From: Gordionus sp. m RMFG-2023
Taxonomy: Eukaryota > Nematomorpha > Gordioida > Chordodea > Parachordodidae
DNA: 64,000 bases
Assembly: GCF_954871325.1 (NCBI RefSeq)
Contig: NC_088776.1
Coordinates: 46,518,569 to 46,582,568 of the forward strand
Reading direction: 5' to 3'
In this document: piece after piece, positions 45,706 to 58,400 of the stretch
How positions within the stretch are numbered: position 1 is the first letter of the stretch
Layout: the number at the start of each line of letters is the position of its first letter
Program-made: the position numbers and the translations under genes
Notes under the pieces: model-generated
Told to the model about the DNA's origin: nothing
Database searches by the model: none
What the model saw: only the letters and a program-made list of their open reading frames with translations

Positions 45706-47828
45706 GGAGAATGAAATCTTTTCAGAGAAAAATACAGCTTAAAGAAAACAAAAATTCCTATTTTATATATCATAAATTTTAAAAATATATAAAATAAAAA
45801 TCGCAATCCTCTCCCCTCCACCATTTTTTTAAACAACGCATGCACCCATGAGCGTAATAAACCAAAATTAACACGGACAAGCAACTTTTATCTTTTTATT
45901 AATAGAAAAAAAAATTCATATTTTGCAATAAATTATATATTTTTTTATAATGAAAAATAGTAAACAGATATAAATCCAATATCAAAATATTTATTAAAAT
46001 ATGTAATTATCCTATATTTCTTCCTAAAATTCTTCTACATGAGAAAATCTTTCCTCCGACTTTAAAATTTTTCATAAGAAGGAATCTTCCCTATCATCGC
46101 CGAGTGACGACACTAGACTTTTCTGTTTGTCGGGGCTTAATGTGTGGTCATTTCGCTATAATTTGACATAATAAATATTTTTTTTTAATTTTAACTTCTA
46201 ATCTTTTTATAACGAGTAAAATCATTTAAGCTAATTTAAAAATTTTGTTCGAAACTTTAAAATAAATAATTTATTTTAAGATAAAATAAAGGAATGATAT
46301 TATCAATATCTTTATTTATTAGGTAAAATAGCTCATCATTACGTCTACAAGACCTACGAGCATTTTCAAATTCTTATAAATATTATTTTAAACTCAATGC
46401 TAGTGATAAGTCATACAGTTGCTTCAGGCCAATCTTTAAACAAGGAAAATAATATTTTGCATACAAATAAATTAATTGGTATAGTCACCGCAAATTATCA
46501 TTCAACTTTTGAATATTAATAAAAATATCTTTTCTAATAATATTCTTATGAATAATTAGATGTAGAATACTTTTAGCACTCCTAATTCCAGTTTCCAGTC
46601 CAAATAGAGTTTTGGAACTGGAGCCAATGCCTGGAACTATATCAAATTTATAAACCACACTGGAACCCACTTTTCAAAATTTTAACCAATACTACAATAT
46701 TCAGAACCTAATTTAAGCTCAGTAAGTTTTCGTAACACATCCCTCTATGTTTAATTTGGGCACTATTGTATATTTTTTTATTCTTTAAAAATTAATTACT
46801 TTATATTTAAGTTTTCCTTTTATTTCATTATTCAAACTAATTATTTTAACGAACAAAACAACTTATAAACATTTCACCTTCATACCAAATTTATTTTATC
46901 TTTAAAAAATGTTAACAAACTTATATTTTTTATTAACATTTTATTTGACCTTATTGTTAACTAATAACTTACTATATATATCAAAAAGTTATTTTTATTT
47001 TTTAATTGTTAAAAATTATTATTTAAAATAATATTATAAAATAAAAGATAAATAAAATACCTTCTACCTACCCACTTCAATTACTTACTACAGGCGTCTA
47101 TGTTTACCTCCAACTTATAGTCTAGCTATTTTGTTTTCAATATATCCTCTCCTTATAATTGACCGAATAAAGATAACTAATTTATCTCCTTCAAGGTCTT
47201 AAAAGGGGATTTGGAAAATCTTATAAAATTTATTGTAAAAACCTCAAATGTCTCACCCTCCTCTTTTATAAAAATTTTAAATACGACAATGTTCAGTTAT
47301 TTTCATAAGCGTACCCAGAAATTGGCTAAGGGGAGAGCACTATTAGGTAAACTTTTCCCCATGAATTTTTTGAGATCTTTAGATCTACTCATTGTTAGCT
47401 TTTATCTACATAATCTTGGGTTTTGACTTTTTTTTATATATATATTTTATTTTCTAAAAATTTTGAATTTTAGTATTTATTTTAAAAAGTTATTAATTTT
47501 TAATATTTTATCTTTCAAAATCTTCTTTAGCAATATATTATTTACATTGGGAGGGGGGGGGGGGTGAAGGGTTAAAACCTTTCATTTAAAATCACATTTA
47601 AACGAACAAGCAAATTTTGGGAGGGGGATTTCTCCTTGCCACCTTCCCCAACTAGGACGTACCTATAAGTTATTAATTTTTTTTATATATCTCAAAAGGT
47701 TGTTTTTAATTAAAATTTAGGATAATATTTTTATATATTGGTCAGTACTCAATCTACCTATTATAATTGTTTACATTTCCACTTGCATGAGAAATTTTTT
47801 TTTATCCCATGCATTCATAGATTTCAAT
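45706..47828. other. gene-free, upstream of PITHD1
   Basis: AT-rich. It has a small repeated tggaactgga/ccagttcc palindromic patch near 46585-46665, a poly-G repeat member near 47303-47345 (agcgtacccagaaattggc) with a long G run near 47550, and no exon. No PITHD1 promoter could be assigned. Confidence 0.4.
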
Positions 47829-50800
47829 ATGGGTGATCATTGTCACCATCAGGGTTGTCAGCATGAAAATATAAAGGATGATCTATCTAAAGGGGAAAAT
47901 AGCCTTTATTCTAAATTGGATCACCCCAAAATACAATGTCTTAATGAATTAATAGAAAATTCTGGAAAGGAAATTTTCAAACCTTTTGAAAATCGTTTAG
48001 ATAAAACACAGGTAAAATACAATTAAGTAATTAATATTTTGAATTATTAGTTCGTCGAAAGTGACGTTGATGAAGAATTGCTCGTTAATATTCCGTATAT
48101 TAAATTTTATAATTGAATAATAAAATTAACTTTATTATAATTACTGTTTATTATGATTATATTAATTTTTTGAAATTATTACTTAATATAGATAGTTTAA
48201 TTTTAGTTTTTTAGGAAATGTGAAATTGAAGAGCATTGTTGTATTAGGTGGTGAAGGTACATCCCATCCTTCTGAAATTAGATTGTAAGTTAATTACTCA
48301 TTTAATTTTAACCAAGATTATTCTATAAGATTTAAAAACAGACCAACTATGTCATTTGATGATACTCAAGTGGAAGCTGATCAAACTTTTAAATTACATC
48401 CAGACCCTAATGGCAAATTAGATTATACACTGAAGTATGGACATATATTATCTATTCTATAATACAGTCCATTAGAATGATTTTATGATATATCTGTTTG
48501 TGATCTGCATCAGGCCTAATTTTTCAAGCTGGGCCCGGGCCTGAAATATTTTTTAAAAAGTTTTGCCAGCCCGAACCCGAAATTTTTTTTAAAAAATTTA
48601 CCAGCCTGCCCTGGCCTGAATTTATTTAAATTTAGAAATTAATTTTTATAATTACTCAAAATAAATGATATATGTTATATGGCATCTTTTCTATAAATAA
48701 AATCAAATATTTTTATTTTACTAAAAATTCAACATAAAATTGATAAATTTTGATATTAAAAAAAATTCCAAAACACAACCTGGCCCAAATTTTTTAAAAT
48801 ATATTAGGCCCGGCCCAGCCGGAACCTGATTTTTTTTAAAAAATAGGCTCAAACCCAACTTTTGCAGATCTCTATTTATTACATCACAACATCTTATAAA
48901 TAAAATATTTTAAGTTGTAATTTGGGAATACCAACTTGGTCAATCAATGATGTCAATTTTTTTGGATTAATTTTATAGTCTTCCACCAAAATATTAATTA
49001 ATATAAACTTATGATCAAATTTTATTGTCTGTTTAACATAAATCTATATCAAAATAAATTCTTTTATTAATAACCTTTTTATAACAATCAATTTAATATA
49101 TTATATCTAATTCTATTTTAGAATGTTTCTTTTTGATTTTGTTACATGTTTATTTTTCATAATAAAGCTAAATCTGCATCCAGGGATGTGAACCCTTTAA
49201 CATAAAAGAGGATTTAGTTTAGGGATAAAATTTTAGAAAAGGGGTTGGGTCCAGGTTAGGAGATCATAAGGAAATATTGACTTAAAATTCTACTATTTAT
49301 TTTTTTATACTCCTTAGAATAATTTACAGTTAAAAAATTTATTTATTTTTTAAATGTTTTATTTAATCACATAGCACTTAACATTGTTTATAATAAAATA
49401 TAATTACCTACACTCAAAACCAGAGTTGTTAAATGCTATTTTTAAAATTAGCGCGCTACCGCTATAGCTATTTGTCAAAAAAAGTAGCGCGCTATTAGCT
49501 ACTTTTTATAAAAAAAATTTTAGAAACAAATTTTTTTTATTTCTATTTTGCTTATAATGTAAATGTATAATAAATAATATATAAAAATCAACATTTATAA
49601 ATATAAAAATATAGTTAATTTAGATTATAAAAAAATAAGCAATATAAATAAATATTTATTTTAATTTGTTGCATTTTAATAATAATATCATTTCAATATT
49701 ATCATCCCTAAGTCTAGAGCGACGATCAGAAAGTATAAGCTTTGCTTTACTAAATAATCTCTCGAAACTAGCACTTGAGGGCAAGGAAGCTCTAAAAATA
49801 TTTAATCAGATCAATTTATAAATATAAATAAGTTTTTACCTTCTGTTATGTGTCCAACTATCTGCCGGTGTACATATATAAGATATATCTGATAACTCTA
49901 CTATTAGAGCATCTTTCATCACTTTGAAGTTGTCGGCTATTTTATTCATAAGTGTCTGGCGACATAAAACTGTTGTGCCAGGGGATAAAGTTTTAATCAT
50001 CATAGTAAATGATGGATTATCAACCAAGGACAATGGCTGAACTGTGTCAATAATAAAATCAACTATTACTTTATCAGCCAATTTTTGTGAAATATTGGCA
50101 TGTTTATTATCAGTTAATTTGGATAGTATTTGTCTTTTTGAATGAAGATTCTCTTATACCAAAATTTTTTTATGTTTCTCTATTTACTTATAGCAATTGG
50201 CGTGAACAGTCTAATAAAATAAATAATATTATAATGTAAAAATAACAATTTACCTTTAGGTCTTTCTTCAGGTTATAGCTACTCGATTGATTTGATGATA
50301 TATTTTTTTTACATTTTAAGCACAGGACTTTGAATCCAGATTTTGTTTTAATATTTATTTTAAAATTTTTTCAAATCTAAGGAATGGGAAATCGTTATTA
50401 GAGCTATTAAGTACATTTACTTCCATTGAATCTTCCATGTCTGAATCATCACTTTCAAGGATTTGGATATCCATGGGCGATGCCATTTTAGATTATTAAC
50501 ACAGATTGAAGATATAAATTAAAAATTGAAAATATATTTAAATTTCAAAATTAAATTATAAAAATTATAATTAATTATGATATTATATTTAAATTTTCAT
50601 GTTTATACTTACATTCATTATATTTTTTAAAATTTTAAAAAAAGTAGCGTGCTAAAAAATTAAATAATTTAAAAAAAGTAGCGGCTATTAGCTATAGCTA
50701 TCAAAAAAGATAGCGCGCTACTTTAACAACTCTGCTCAAAACATAAGTAACAACCGGGATTGGGTATTATTAGGTTGCCCCCCCCCCTTCCCCAACATAA

Positions 50801-52347
50801 ATTTTATTTGAGATCTTTAGGTCCACTATTGTAGGCCTTTGACTATATTAGATTCTTATAAAAATAATGGGTTTTAATTTTTTTAAATATGTCTTTTTCC
50901 AAAAATTTTGAATTATAATCTATATTTAAAAAGTTATTAACTTTTACTAATTTATCTTTCAAATAGTAATATATTGTTTACATTTTTAGGAGTGAGGCCT
51001 TTGTGGGGGGAAAATTTTTGCTACCTTAAAATGATATTTATGAGAGCAGGCATATTTGCGATGGGGGAAGGAAGTTTGGTTTGTTGCCTTCTATAAAATT
51101 CTCAATATTTTACTTTCTAAAATTGATATAAAACAAGATAAGCAACTTATTCCCAATTATATAGCTTATTATAAAATTATCATTTATAAAAATATTATAA
51201 CCTACACTACAAAATTTACACATCACCTTCTAAAATTAATATAAATGAAAACAAATAATTCCCATGGAAGTATAAAAACCAGAAAATTTTGAAAAATGAG
51301 AAGAGATAAAAAAAATGACTTTTTGAAAAAAAAATTGAATTTAAAAGGTCCCAGGTTCACATCTCTATCTGCAACAACATTTTTAAAGTTAAAAGAAATA
51401 TATAAAAATCAACTATGCTTTCTTTCTTATCTGTTTAGAAATTTGTACATAATTTTTTCCTTACCAATTCATAGTTTAACGTAATCTCATTTTTTTTAAA
51501 TTAAGATAGTTAATTATTATTTAGGGTATTGGCCTATAGTATCAGTTAAAATTGAAAGTATCTGCTAATAGCAACCGAAAATATAACCATCTATTTTTTG
51601 ATTTTATTAAACAAAGGGCAACTATATTTTCATCCATATATCATCTTACAATATACATACCCAAAAATTATGGCTCTACAAGGACAAAAGTTTATTATAT
51701 TGGTCTGTTTGGAGATTTTCTAAGGGTAATTTTTTTTAGTAGATATATATTTTATTTAATAAGAAAGGGTCATAAATAAAAAGGTTTCAACTAAAAACCA
51801 GTTTTTATGAAACTTCATATCTAATACAGTATATTTACCAGACTTACAGAGGTCAAAATTTTAAGCCCAACTTAGGATTTTTTTATAATTTTATAGTTCA
51901 GTTTAGAATTTTAAAATGTTGTTATTTTGAATAATTGCAAATTGTTTCAAAAGAAATTTAAAATAAGAGAGCTCAGCTTTAAATTACTCATTTTTTAAAA
52001 AATTTTTTTAGGTATTTTCTAAAAATTAAAATTTTTCGCGTGGGCTCCCCTCCCCCCAGGCTATCGAATAATATTGAAGACTCCTTAACATGGTTTTCCA
52101 ACGGATTAATTAATATTATTTAAACAAATTTTTTAAATAAGCCCAACTCAGATTTTTAAAATTATACTATTTTTTGGGCTTAAACTTCTGATATTTACTA
52201 ATTGTCTTATAGTTTTGCATGTAATTTTATTTTAAATAATCTTAGCCATTCCGACAAGAAATAATTTTATGTAATTATGAAGCATCAGCCAACCCATGTG
52301 ATCATAAAGTTAAAGAAGATGTTAGTAATCAAATGCAAATCCGTTAG
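47829..52347 (+). CDS. PITHD1: PITH domain-containing protein 1 homologue
   Basis: Six exons: 47829-48011, 48051-48094, 48207-48284, 48330-48434, 51617-51725 and 52246-52347. Phases are consistent and total 206 residues (human about 211). The start MGDHCHHQGCQHEN is the diagnostic PITHD1 N-terminus, so the in-frame Met 14 codons upstream is not used. Then come FVESDVDEELLVNIPFLGNV, GTSHPSEIRLFKNRPTMSFD, IFSSIYHLTIYIPKNYGS, KVYYIGLFGDFLR and ILCNYEASANPCDHK, in family order. The PITH domain is a beta-sandwich also found in the proteasome-binding TXNL1. The acceptor of exon 3 is the AG at 48205-48206, not the later one, because only this keeps IPFLGNVKLK in frame. Introns are 39-112 bp except 3.2 kb (intron 4) and 520 bp (intron 5). 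Confidence 0.93.
48500..48878. mobile_element. family-C MITE (GATCTGCA ends, GGCCCGGGCC arms)
   Basis: The left end gtgatctgcatcaggcctaa and the right end gcagatctctatttatt are inverted. Subterminal gggcccgggcctga and aggcccggcccagcc are mirrored, as are tttttaaaaa words. It sits in PITHD1 intron 4. Relatives lie at about 25050-25300, 54507-54650 and in scraps at 17588 and 59325. Target duplication not resolved. Confidence 0.55.
49421..50734 (-). mobile_element. internally deleted BED-type hAT transposon, perfect 8-bp target duplication
   Basis: The ends CAGAGTTGTTAAA...TTTAACAACTCTG are inverted, and flanking ctcaaaac (49413-49420 and 50735-50742) is identical, so boundaries are exact: 1314 bp. 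Both arms carry gtagcgcgcta and gctatagctat words. The minus strand codes an N-terminus (MASPMDIQILESDDSDMED from about 50486), a BED-finger piece (VLCLKCKKNISSNQSSSYNL), a helical block (ADKVIVDFIIDTVQPLSLVD through TPADSWT, ending near 49840), and, after a gtaaaa...tttttag intron-like gap, SLPSSASFERLFSKAKLILS with DRRSRLRDDN. Start and C-terminal dimerisation domain survive; most of the catalytic core is deleted. Inserted in PITHD1 intron 4. Confidence 0.88.
50743..51616. other. remainder of PITHD1 intron 4, poly-C/G repeat
   Basis: A C-run (ccccccccccttcccc) near 50778 and gtgggggga near 51004 belong to the poly-G repeat family in both orientations. No exon was recognised before the acceptor at 51616. 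Confidence 0.45.
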
Positions 52348-52397
52348 TAGTAGATAGAAATGATATTAATTTACTGCTCATATTATTTTTTATAATT

Positions 52398-52403
52398 AAT
52401 AAA
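52398..52403 (+). terminator. AATAAA polyadenylation signal of PITHD1
   Basis: AATAAA 51 nt after the PITHD1 stop codon, inside the 145-bp gap to the convergent MRPL15 stop. Position fits a polyadenylation signal. Confidence 0.4.
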
Positions 52404-52434
52404 GATCGGTTTAAAGCAACAGATATTGTGTCAA

Positions 52435-52440
52435 TTTATT
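52435..52440 (-). terminator. AATAAA polyadenylation signal of MRPL15
   Basis: Minus-strand AATAAA 53 nt after the MRPL15 stop. With the PITHD1 signal at 52398 on the other strand, the two transcripts probably end within a few tens of bases of each other or overlap slightly. Confidence 0.4.
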
Positions 52441-52492
52441 TATAAAATATATATATCTAAACTGAACAGCGATTATTATTTAATAATAAAAA

Positions 52493-55400
52493 CTAATTCA
52501 TATACATGCCTCCATAAAATGTTTTCCATGCATCACCTTTAGGTTTAAGTATGAGCTTATCTTTTAAATTTACAACCCAACCTGGATTTATTCCCTCAAA
52601 TATTTGAGTCGGATTTTTTAGGGTAAAAAGCTTAGAAGGAAAGGGTGGATATTTAGTATGTGAATTAGAATTTGTAGGTTGCTTCCAAAAATCGTTTATA
52701 TTTTCTAAGGTTATTTTAACTGGCAAATCTAAAAATAGAATAAAAATAAATATATAATAAGCAACATCTAATATGAAAAATATTAGACCTTTAAATTTAC
52801 CTATTTTCAGGATCAATCTTAGTTTTATAAATTTTATCATTTTTAAAGTCTGGTCAAGATTTTTAAAATAATATTTATGAGAAATTCTTAAATGATCCTT
52901 AGTCAGTTAAAAAATTAGACAGGCTTGTGTATTAAGTCTTTAAAATCATAATATTTTATTAGCATGAGCCTGCAGTAGAGATAATCCTAAACTGGCCCAT
53001 AAATTTTTGAAAATGATTTTCAGTAAAATAATTTTGTGCAAATTGTCTAGCCCAGAAAACTTTGCTACAGACCATCTAGACCTGTACTATACAAGCATCT
53101 GCAAAATATATAAAATTGAACCTCCTGTTTGTTCACCACCAGCATGAAAATATATATCATATCCAAATTTTTGGGCAGTCTCAAGCTTTTTAGCCCATAG
53201 AGCAATTGAGGCACTGTTGAATCCATTTATATCTACTTGAAACTCTGAATTTGAATTACTTATAAAGGGAACCAAATAGCCTCGGTTTGCTGGATTCGAA
53301 TAATAATCCACTAATTCTTTAGGGGGGAAAAGTCTTCTGGGGATGGCTTCACCTTTAGCAAAAAAGTTGAGGGGATTTTTGAGAATCGAAAGGCTAAGAG
53401 GATCGTAATAAGAAGTTATTATATTTCCACCGGCTTTTTCAACAGCTGCTATAACCAATTCAGAAGCCCATTGCACTTCTATATTTACCTTGGCACAAAA
53501 AAGATCCATTCCCTAATTCAATGGTTTTATTTATGAAATTATAAACGTTAGCTAAAATCAAAACAAATTATTTAAATGAAAGCAATAAAGTTATTAAAAA
53601 ATATTCACTTAACCAGGGACCTGGAACACTTATAGAATGGAACGACAATTCTGACATTCATGGTACAATTCCACAATGTTACGAAAAACAACAAGGAAAT
53701 TTTAATTTATTATACCATTGTATTGTAAATATTTATAATGGCTAGGTCTGTGCCGATCCACAAATCTTTAACCGATCCTATTTATATTGATTTTTATTTA
53801 CCATCTATCTTTGTATCAATGTCATTAATATATCAATATTTTCTACTTTAAAAAAAACGAACTAACTATCACGAATGATTAAGTGTATTTTATTTTTCAT
53901 GTTTTTTCAATTATAATATTTGCAATGTGGTGTTAAACCTCCATTTAGACGATTTTTAAAAAGGGCCAAATCAAAATATTATTGCTTATACCTCGAAATT
54001 TCGTCAATAGAAGTCCAAACCTTTCTGATATTTGGGGGGAAATCAATAAGCATGGGTAATTTACTATTGGCTAAAATGTTAAGTTAATCGTTTTTAAAAT
54101 TGGCTAAATCGAGTCGTTTAGCAACACTAACTGAATGTGACTCGTTAGATGTTTTAAAATCCTTTTCTTTTTGCAGATAATATAACAAAAAATAGTGTAA
54201 AAAAACAATTTTTTTAAACATTACACCAAATAAATTGTAAATTAGTTCCTTTCATTGAAATTATAAAATAAAAAAATTTATATGATTATACAATTATAAA
54301 ATAACCAAAAAAAATAAAAAAGATCGGCCCGATCCTATATTTTTGAAAACGCTAAATATCGATGCCTATCCGATATTAATTATCAGCACAGACCTAATAA
54401 TAGCTTATAAATATCGTTGTTTAGGCTTTTTTTAATTACATTTTATTTTACATAACAATATTATTGCCAATTGAATGGTCAAATTTACTGATGTGATATA
54501 AAATTAATCAGAGACCTACAAATGTACTATTTGCACGGCTCGAGCCTCATTTTTTAAATAAATTTCGGGCCTGCTCAGGTTTCATATTTTCAAACCTGGC
54601 TCGATTTTTTTAAAAAAAAAGTTTTTCGGTCAGATTTCAGATTTTTTTTAAAAAATTTTTTCGCCAGAATTCTTTATCTAGGATGTATAAATTTTTTTTT
54701 TACAGCCTTTGTTTTAAAAAAATATATATATGCCTATTCGACTTTTCAAGGATCGTTTTTCAGCGAATATGAAATCCATATATAAACTTAATCTCCCCAA
54801 TTGTCGAAAAAGTAGTGAGCTTGAATCACCACATTTGCTATTCGACTGGTCGATAGTAATACCCTTATTTCCTGTTCCTCTTGTAATTAATATATAGTAT
54901 CAGTTATGAGCTCTCTCACTGGCAACATAGGTAATTGCTTGAATTTGGGACTAGTGTTGCGTAATCGGCTAAAAACTACGCCTAAGCCTATTAGCCTAAG
55001 CCTAAAAATCGGCTAAGCCTAATTAGGTAAGCCTAAAAATCGGCTAAAACTAAAAATCGGCTAAGCCTAATTAGGTTAAGCCTAAAAATCGGCTAAGCCT
55101 ATATAAATCTGCTAAAAATTAGTCAAATCGATGCTTAGTATTAATTATTATTTATTTATTTTAGTAAAATAATTTATTTTATTTATATTTAATGTAAATA
55201 TTTTATTATTATCAACAAATAAACATGATATGATTTAATATTTTTTATTTATATTATTATATTTTCAAATGAAAATAAATTTATTTATTTGATGTTATTT
55301 TAATAAAAAAAATAATATGCTGCTATATTGTAAAATTGTAATATTCTTTTTAATATAATTTATTAATGATTTTCACAATCTTCTTTATAAATACATCTTT

Positions 55401-58400
55401 TATTGAGGAATTATATTGTAAATTTTATTAGATAAATAAACAATCTTTTAGGTGAAATCTTTTATAATTTTTTTATCATTTTTTTTAAATTATCTTTTTT
55501 ATTAAATGAGGTGGATTTTATGAAACTTTTTTGATGATTTTATATGATCTTTTTAAGGATAATATTTTAATGTGACAATTGTCATAATCGTTATTTTATA
55601 AGTTTTTTGAATTTTTTTGAAGAAAATAGGTTAAAATAAGTATTAATAACATGTGTAAATATAAATTTAGTGAAGATGTACCAATGAAAAATGACATTTG
55701 TCATAATCGTTATTTTTAAAGTTTTTTTGACGACAATATGTTAAAATAAGTATTAATAACATGTTTAAATAAAAATTTAGTGAAGATGTACCATAGAAAA
55801 TTGACAATTGTCATAATCGTTATTTTTAAAGTTTTTTGAAGAAAATATGTTAAAATAAGTATTAAAAACATGTTTAAATAAAAATTTAGTGAAGATGTAC
55901 CATAGAAAAGTGACAATTGTCATAATGGTTATTTTATACGTTTTTGAATTTTTTGAAGAAAATAGGTTAAAATAAGTATTAATAACATGTGTAAATATAA
56001 ATTTAGTGAAGATGTACCAATGAAAAGTGACATTTGTCATAATCGTTATTTTATAAGTTTTTTGAATTTTTTTGAAGAAAATAGGTTAAAATAAGTATTA
56101 ATAACATGTGTAAATATAAATTTAGTGAAGATGTACCAATGAAAAGTGACATTTGTCATAATCGTTATTTTTAAAGTTTTTTGAATTTTTTTGAAGAAAA
56201 TATGTTAAAATAAGTAGTAAGAACATGTTTAAATAAAAACTTAGTGAACATGTACAATAGAAAAGTGACAATTATCATAATCGTTATTTTATAAGTTTTT
56301 GGAATTTTTTTGAAGAAAATATGTTAAAATAAGTATTAAAAACATGTTTAAATAAAAATTTAGTGAAGATGTACCATAGAAAAGTGACAATTGTCATAAT
56401 CGTTATTTTATAAGTTTTTTGAATTTTTTTGAAGAAAATATGTTAAAATAAGTGTTGATAACATGTTTAAATAAAATTTAGTGAAGATGTACCATAGAAA
56501 ATTGACATTGTCATAATGGTTATTTTTAAAGTTTTTTGAATTTTTTTGACGAAAATATGTTAAAATAAGTATTAATAACATGTGTAAATATAAATTTAGT
56601 GAATGAAAAGTGACAATTGTCATATTCGTTATTTTTTAAATTTTTTTGACGAAAATATGTTAAAATAAGTATTAATAACATGTGTAAATATAAATTTAGT
56701 GAAGATGTACCAATGAAAAGTGACAATTGTCATAATCGTTATTCTTAAAGTTTTTTGAATTTTTTTGACGTATTTTAAAATATGTATATATAACATGTTT
56801 AAATAAAAATTTAATGAAGATGTACTCTAGATAAGCGACAATTGTCATAATCATTATTTTTCAAGTTTTTTGATTTTTGTTGACGAAAATATGTTAAAAT
56901 GAGTAATAATAACATGTTTAAATAAAAATTTAGTGAAGATGTACTATAGAAAAGTGACAATTGTCATAATCGTTATTTTTAAAATTTCTTTGATGTAAAT
57001 GGGTAAAAATATAGATTGTAAAATTAAAATTGCCTGAGTATATGCCATAGAAAAACATATGGTAATAATAGATTCTTCCCCAAAAACAGGAGCAAATTGG
57101 CATTTTATTACATTTGTTCATCGGGTCAGAAATTAATATGCAAAATTTATATCATAATATCTAATCCTAAGTTAGAAATTATTATTTTTTTACCAATTAT
57201 CATCAGACAATCTTGTTTAAAATTTGGGTAAACTTTTTTTTCTATTTTAAAATCAATATCGATGCAAGTTAACTATTTTCGTCAAAAAAAATCAAAAAAC
57301 TTTAAAAATAACGATTATGACAATTGTCGCTTATCTAGAGTACATCTTCACTAAATTTTTATTTAAACATGTTATCAATACTTTTTTTAAAATATCTTTG
57401 TCAATAAAATTCAAAAAACTTTAAAATAACGATTATGACAATTGTCACTTTTCATTGGTACATCTTCACTAAATTTATATTTACACATGTTATTAATACT
57501 TATTTTAACATATTTTCGTCAAAAAAATTAGAAATAACGATTATGACAATTGTCACTTTTCTATGGCACATCTTCACTAAATTTTAATTTAAACATGTTT
57601 TTAATTTATTTTAACATATTTTCTTCAAAAAATTCAAAAACTTTAAAAATAACAATTATGACAAATGTCACTTTTCATTGGTACTTCTTCACTAAATTTA
57701 TATTTACACATGTTATTAATACTTATTTTAACATATTTTCGTCAAAAAAATTCAAAAAACTTTAAAAATAGCGATTATGACAATTGTCAGTTTTCTATGG
57801 TACATTTTCACTAAATTTATATTTACACATGTTATTAATACTTATTTTAACATATTTTCGTCAAAAAAATTCAAAAAACTTTAAAAATAACGATTATGAC
57901 AATTGTCACTTTTCTATGGTACATCTTCACTAAATTTATATTTACACATGTTATTAATACTTATTTTAACATATTTTCGTCAAAAAAATTCAATAAACTT
58001 TAAAAATAGCGATTATGACAATTGTCACTTTTCATTGGTACATCTTCACTAAATTTATATTTACACATGTTATTAATACTTATTTTAACATATTTTCGTC
58101 AAAAAAATTCAAAAAACTTTAAAAATAACGATTATGACAATTGTCACTTTTCTATGGTACATCTTCACTAAATTTATATTTACACATGTTATTAATTCTT
58201 ATTTTAACATATTTTCGTCAAAAAAATTCGAAAAACTTTAAAAATAACGATTATGACAATTGTCACTTTTCATTGGTACATCTTCACTAAATTTGTATTT
58301 ACACATGTTATTAATACTTATTTTAACATACTTCCTTCAAAAAAATTCAAAAAACTTATAAAAGAACGATTATGACAATTGTCACATTAAAATATTATCT

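Noticed and set aside
47787-47828. Upstream Met for PITHD1 (14 extra residues)
   Set aside because: The family N-terminus begins exactly at MGDHCHH; the extra residues are hydrophobic and unmatched.
53087-53136. Extension of the MRPL15 exon to the in-frame stop at 53087
   Set aside because: The extra residues do not match the family, and the donor at 53136-53135 gives the phase required by the following exon, which continues the MRPL15 sequence.
54960-55110. CRISPR-like spaced repeats (aagcctaaaaatcggct)
   Set aside because: Units are irregularly spaced, mirrored at the other end of a transposon-like palindrome, and the DNA is eukaryotic.
55716-57765. Several 60-90 codon frames in both orientations
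   Set aside because: They are translations of the 115-bp tandem units of the giant palindrome. The same peptides recur in shifted frames and have no start or splice context.
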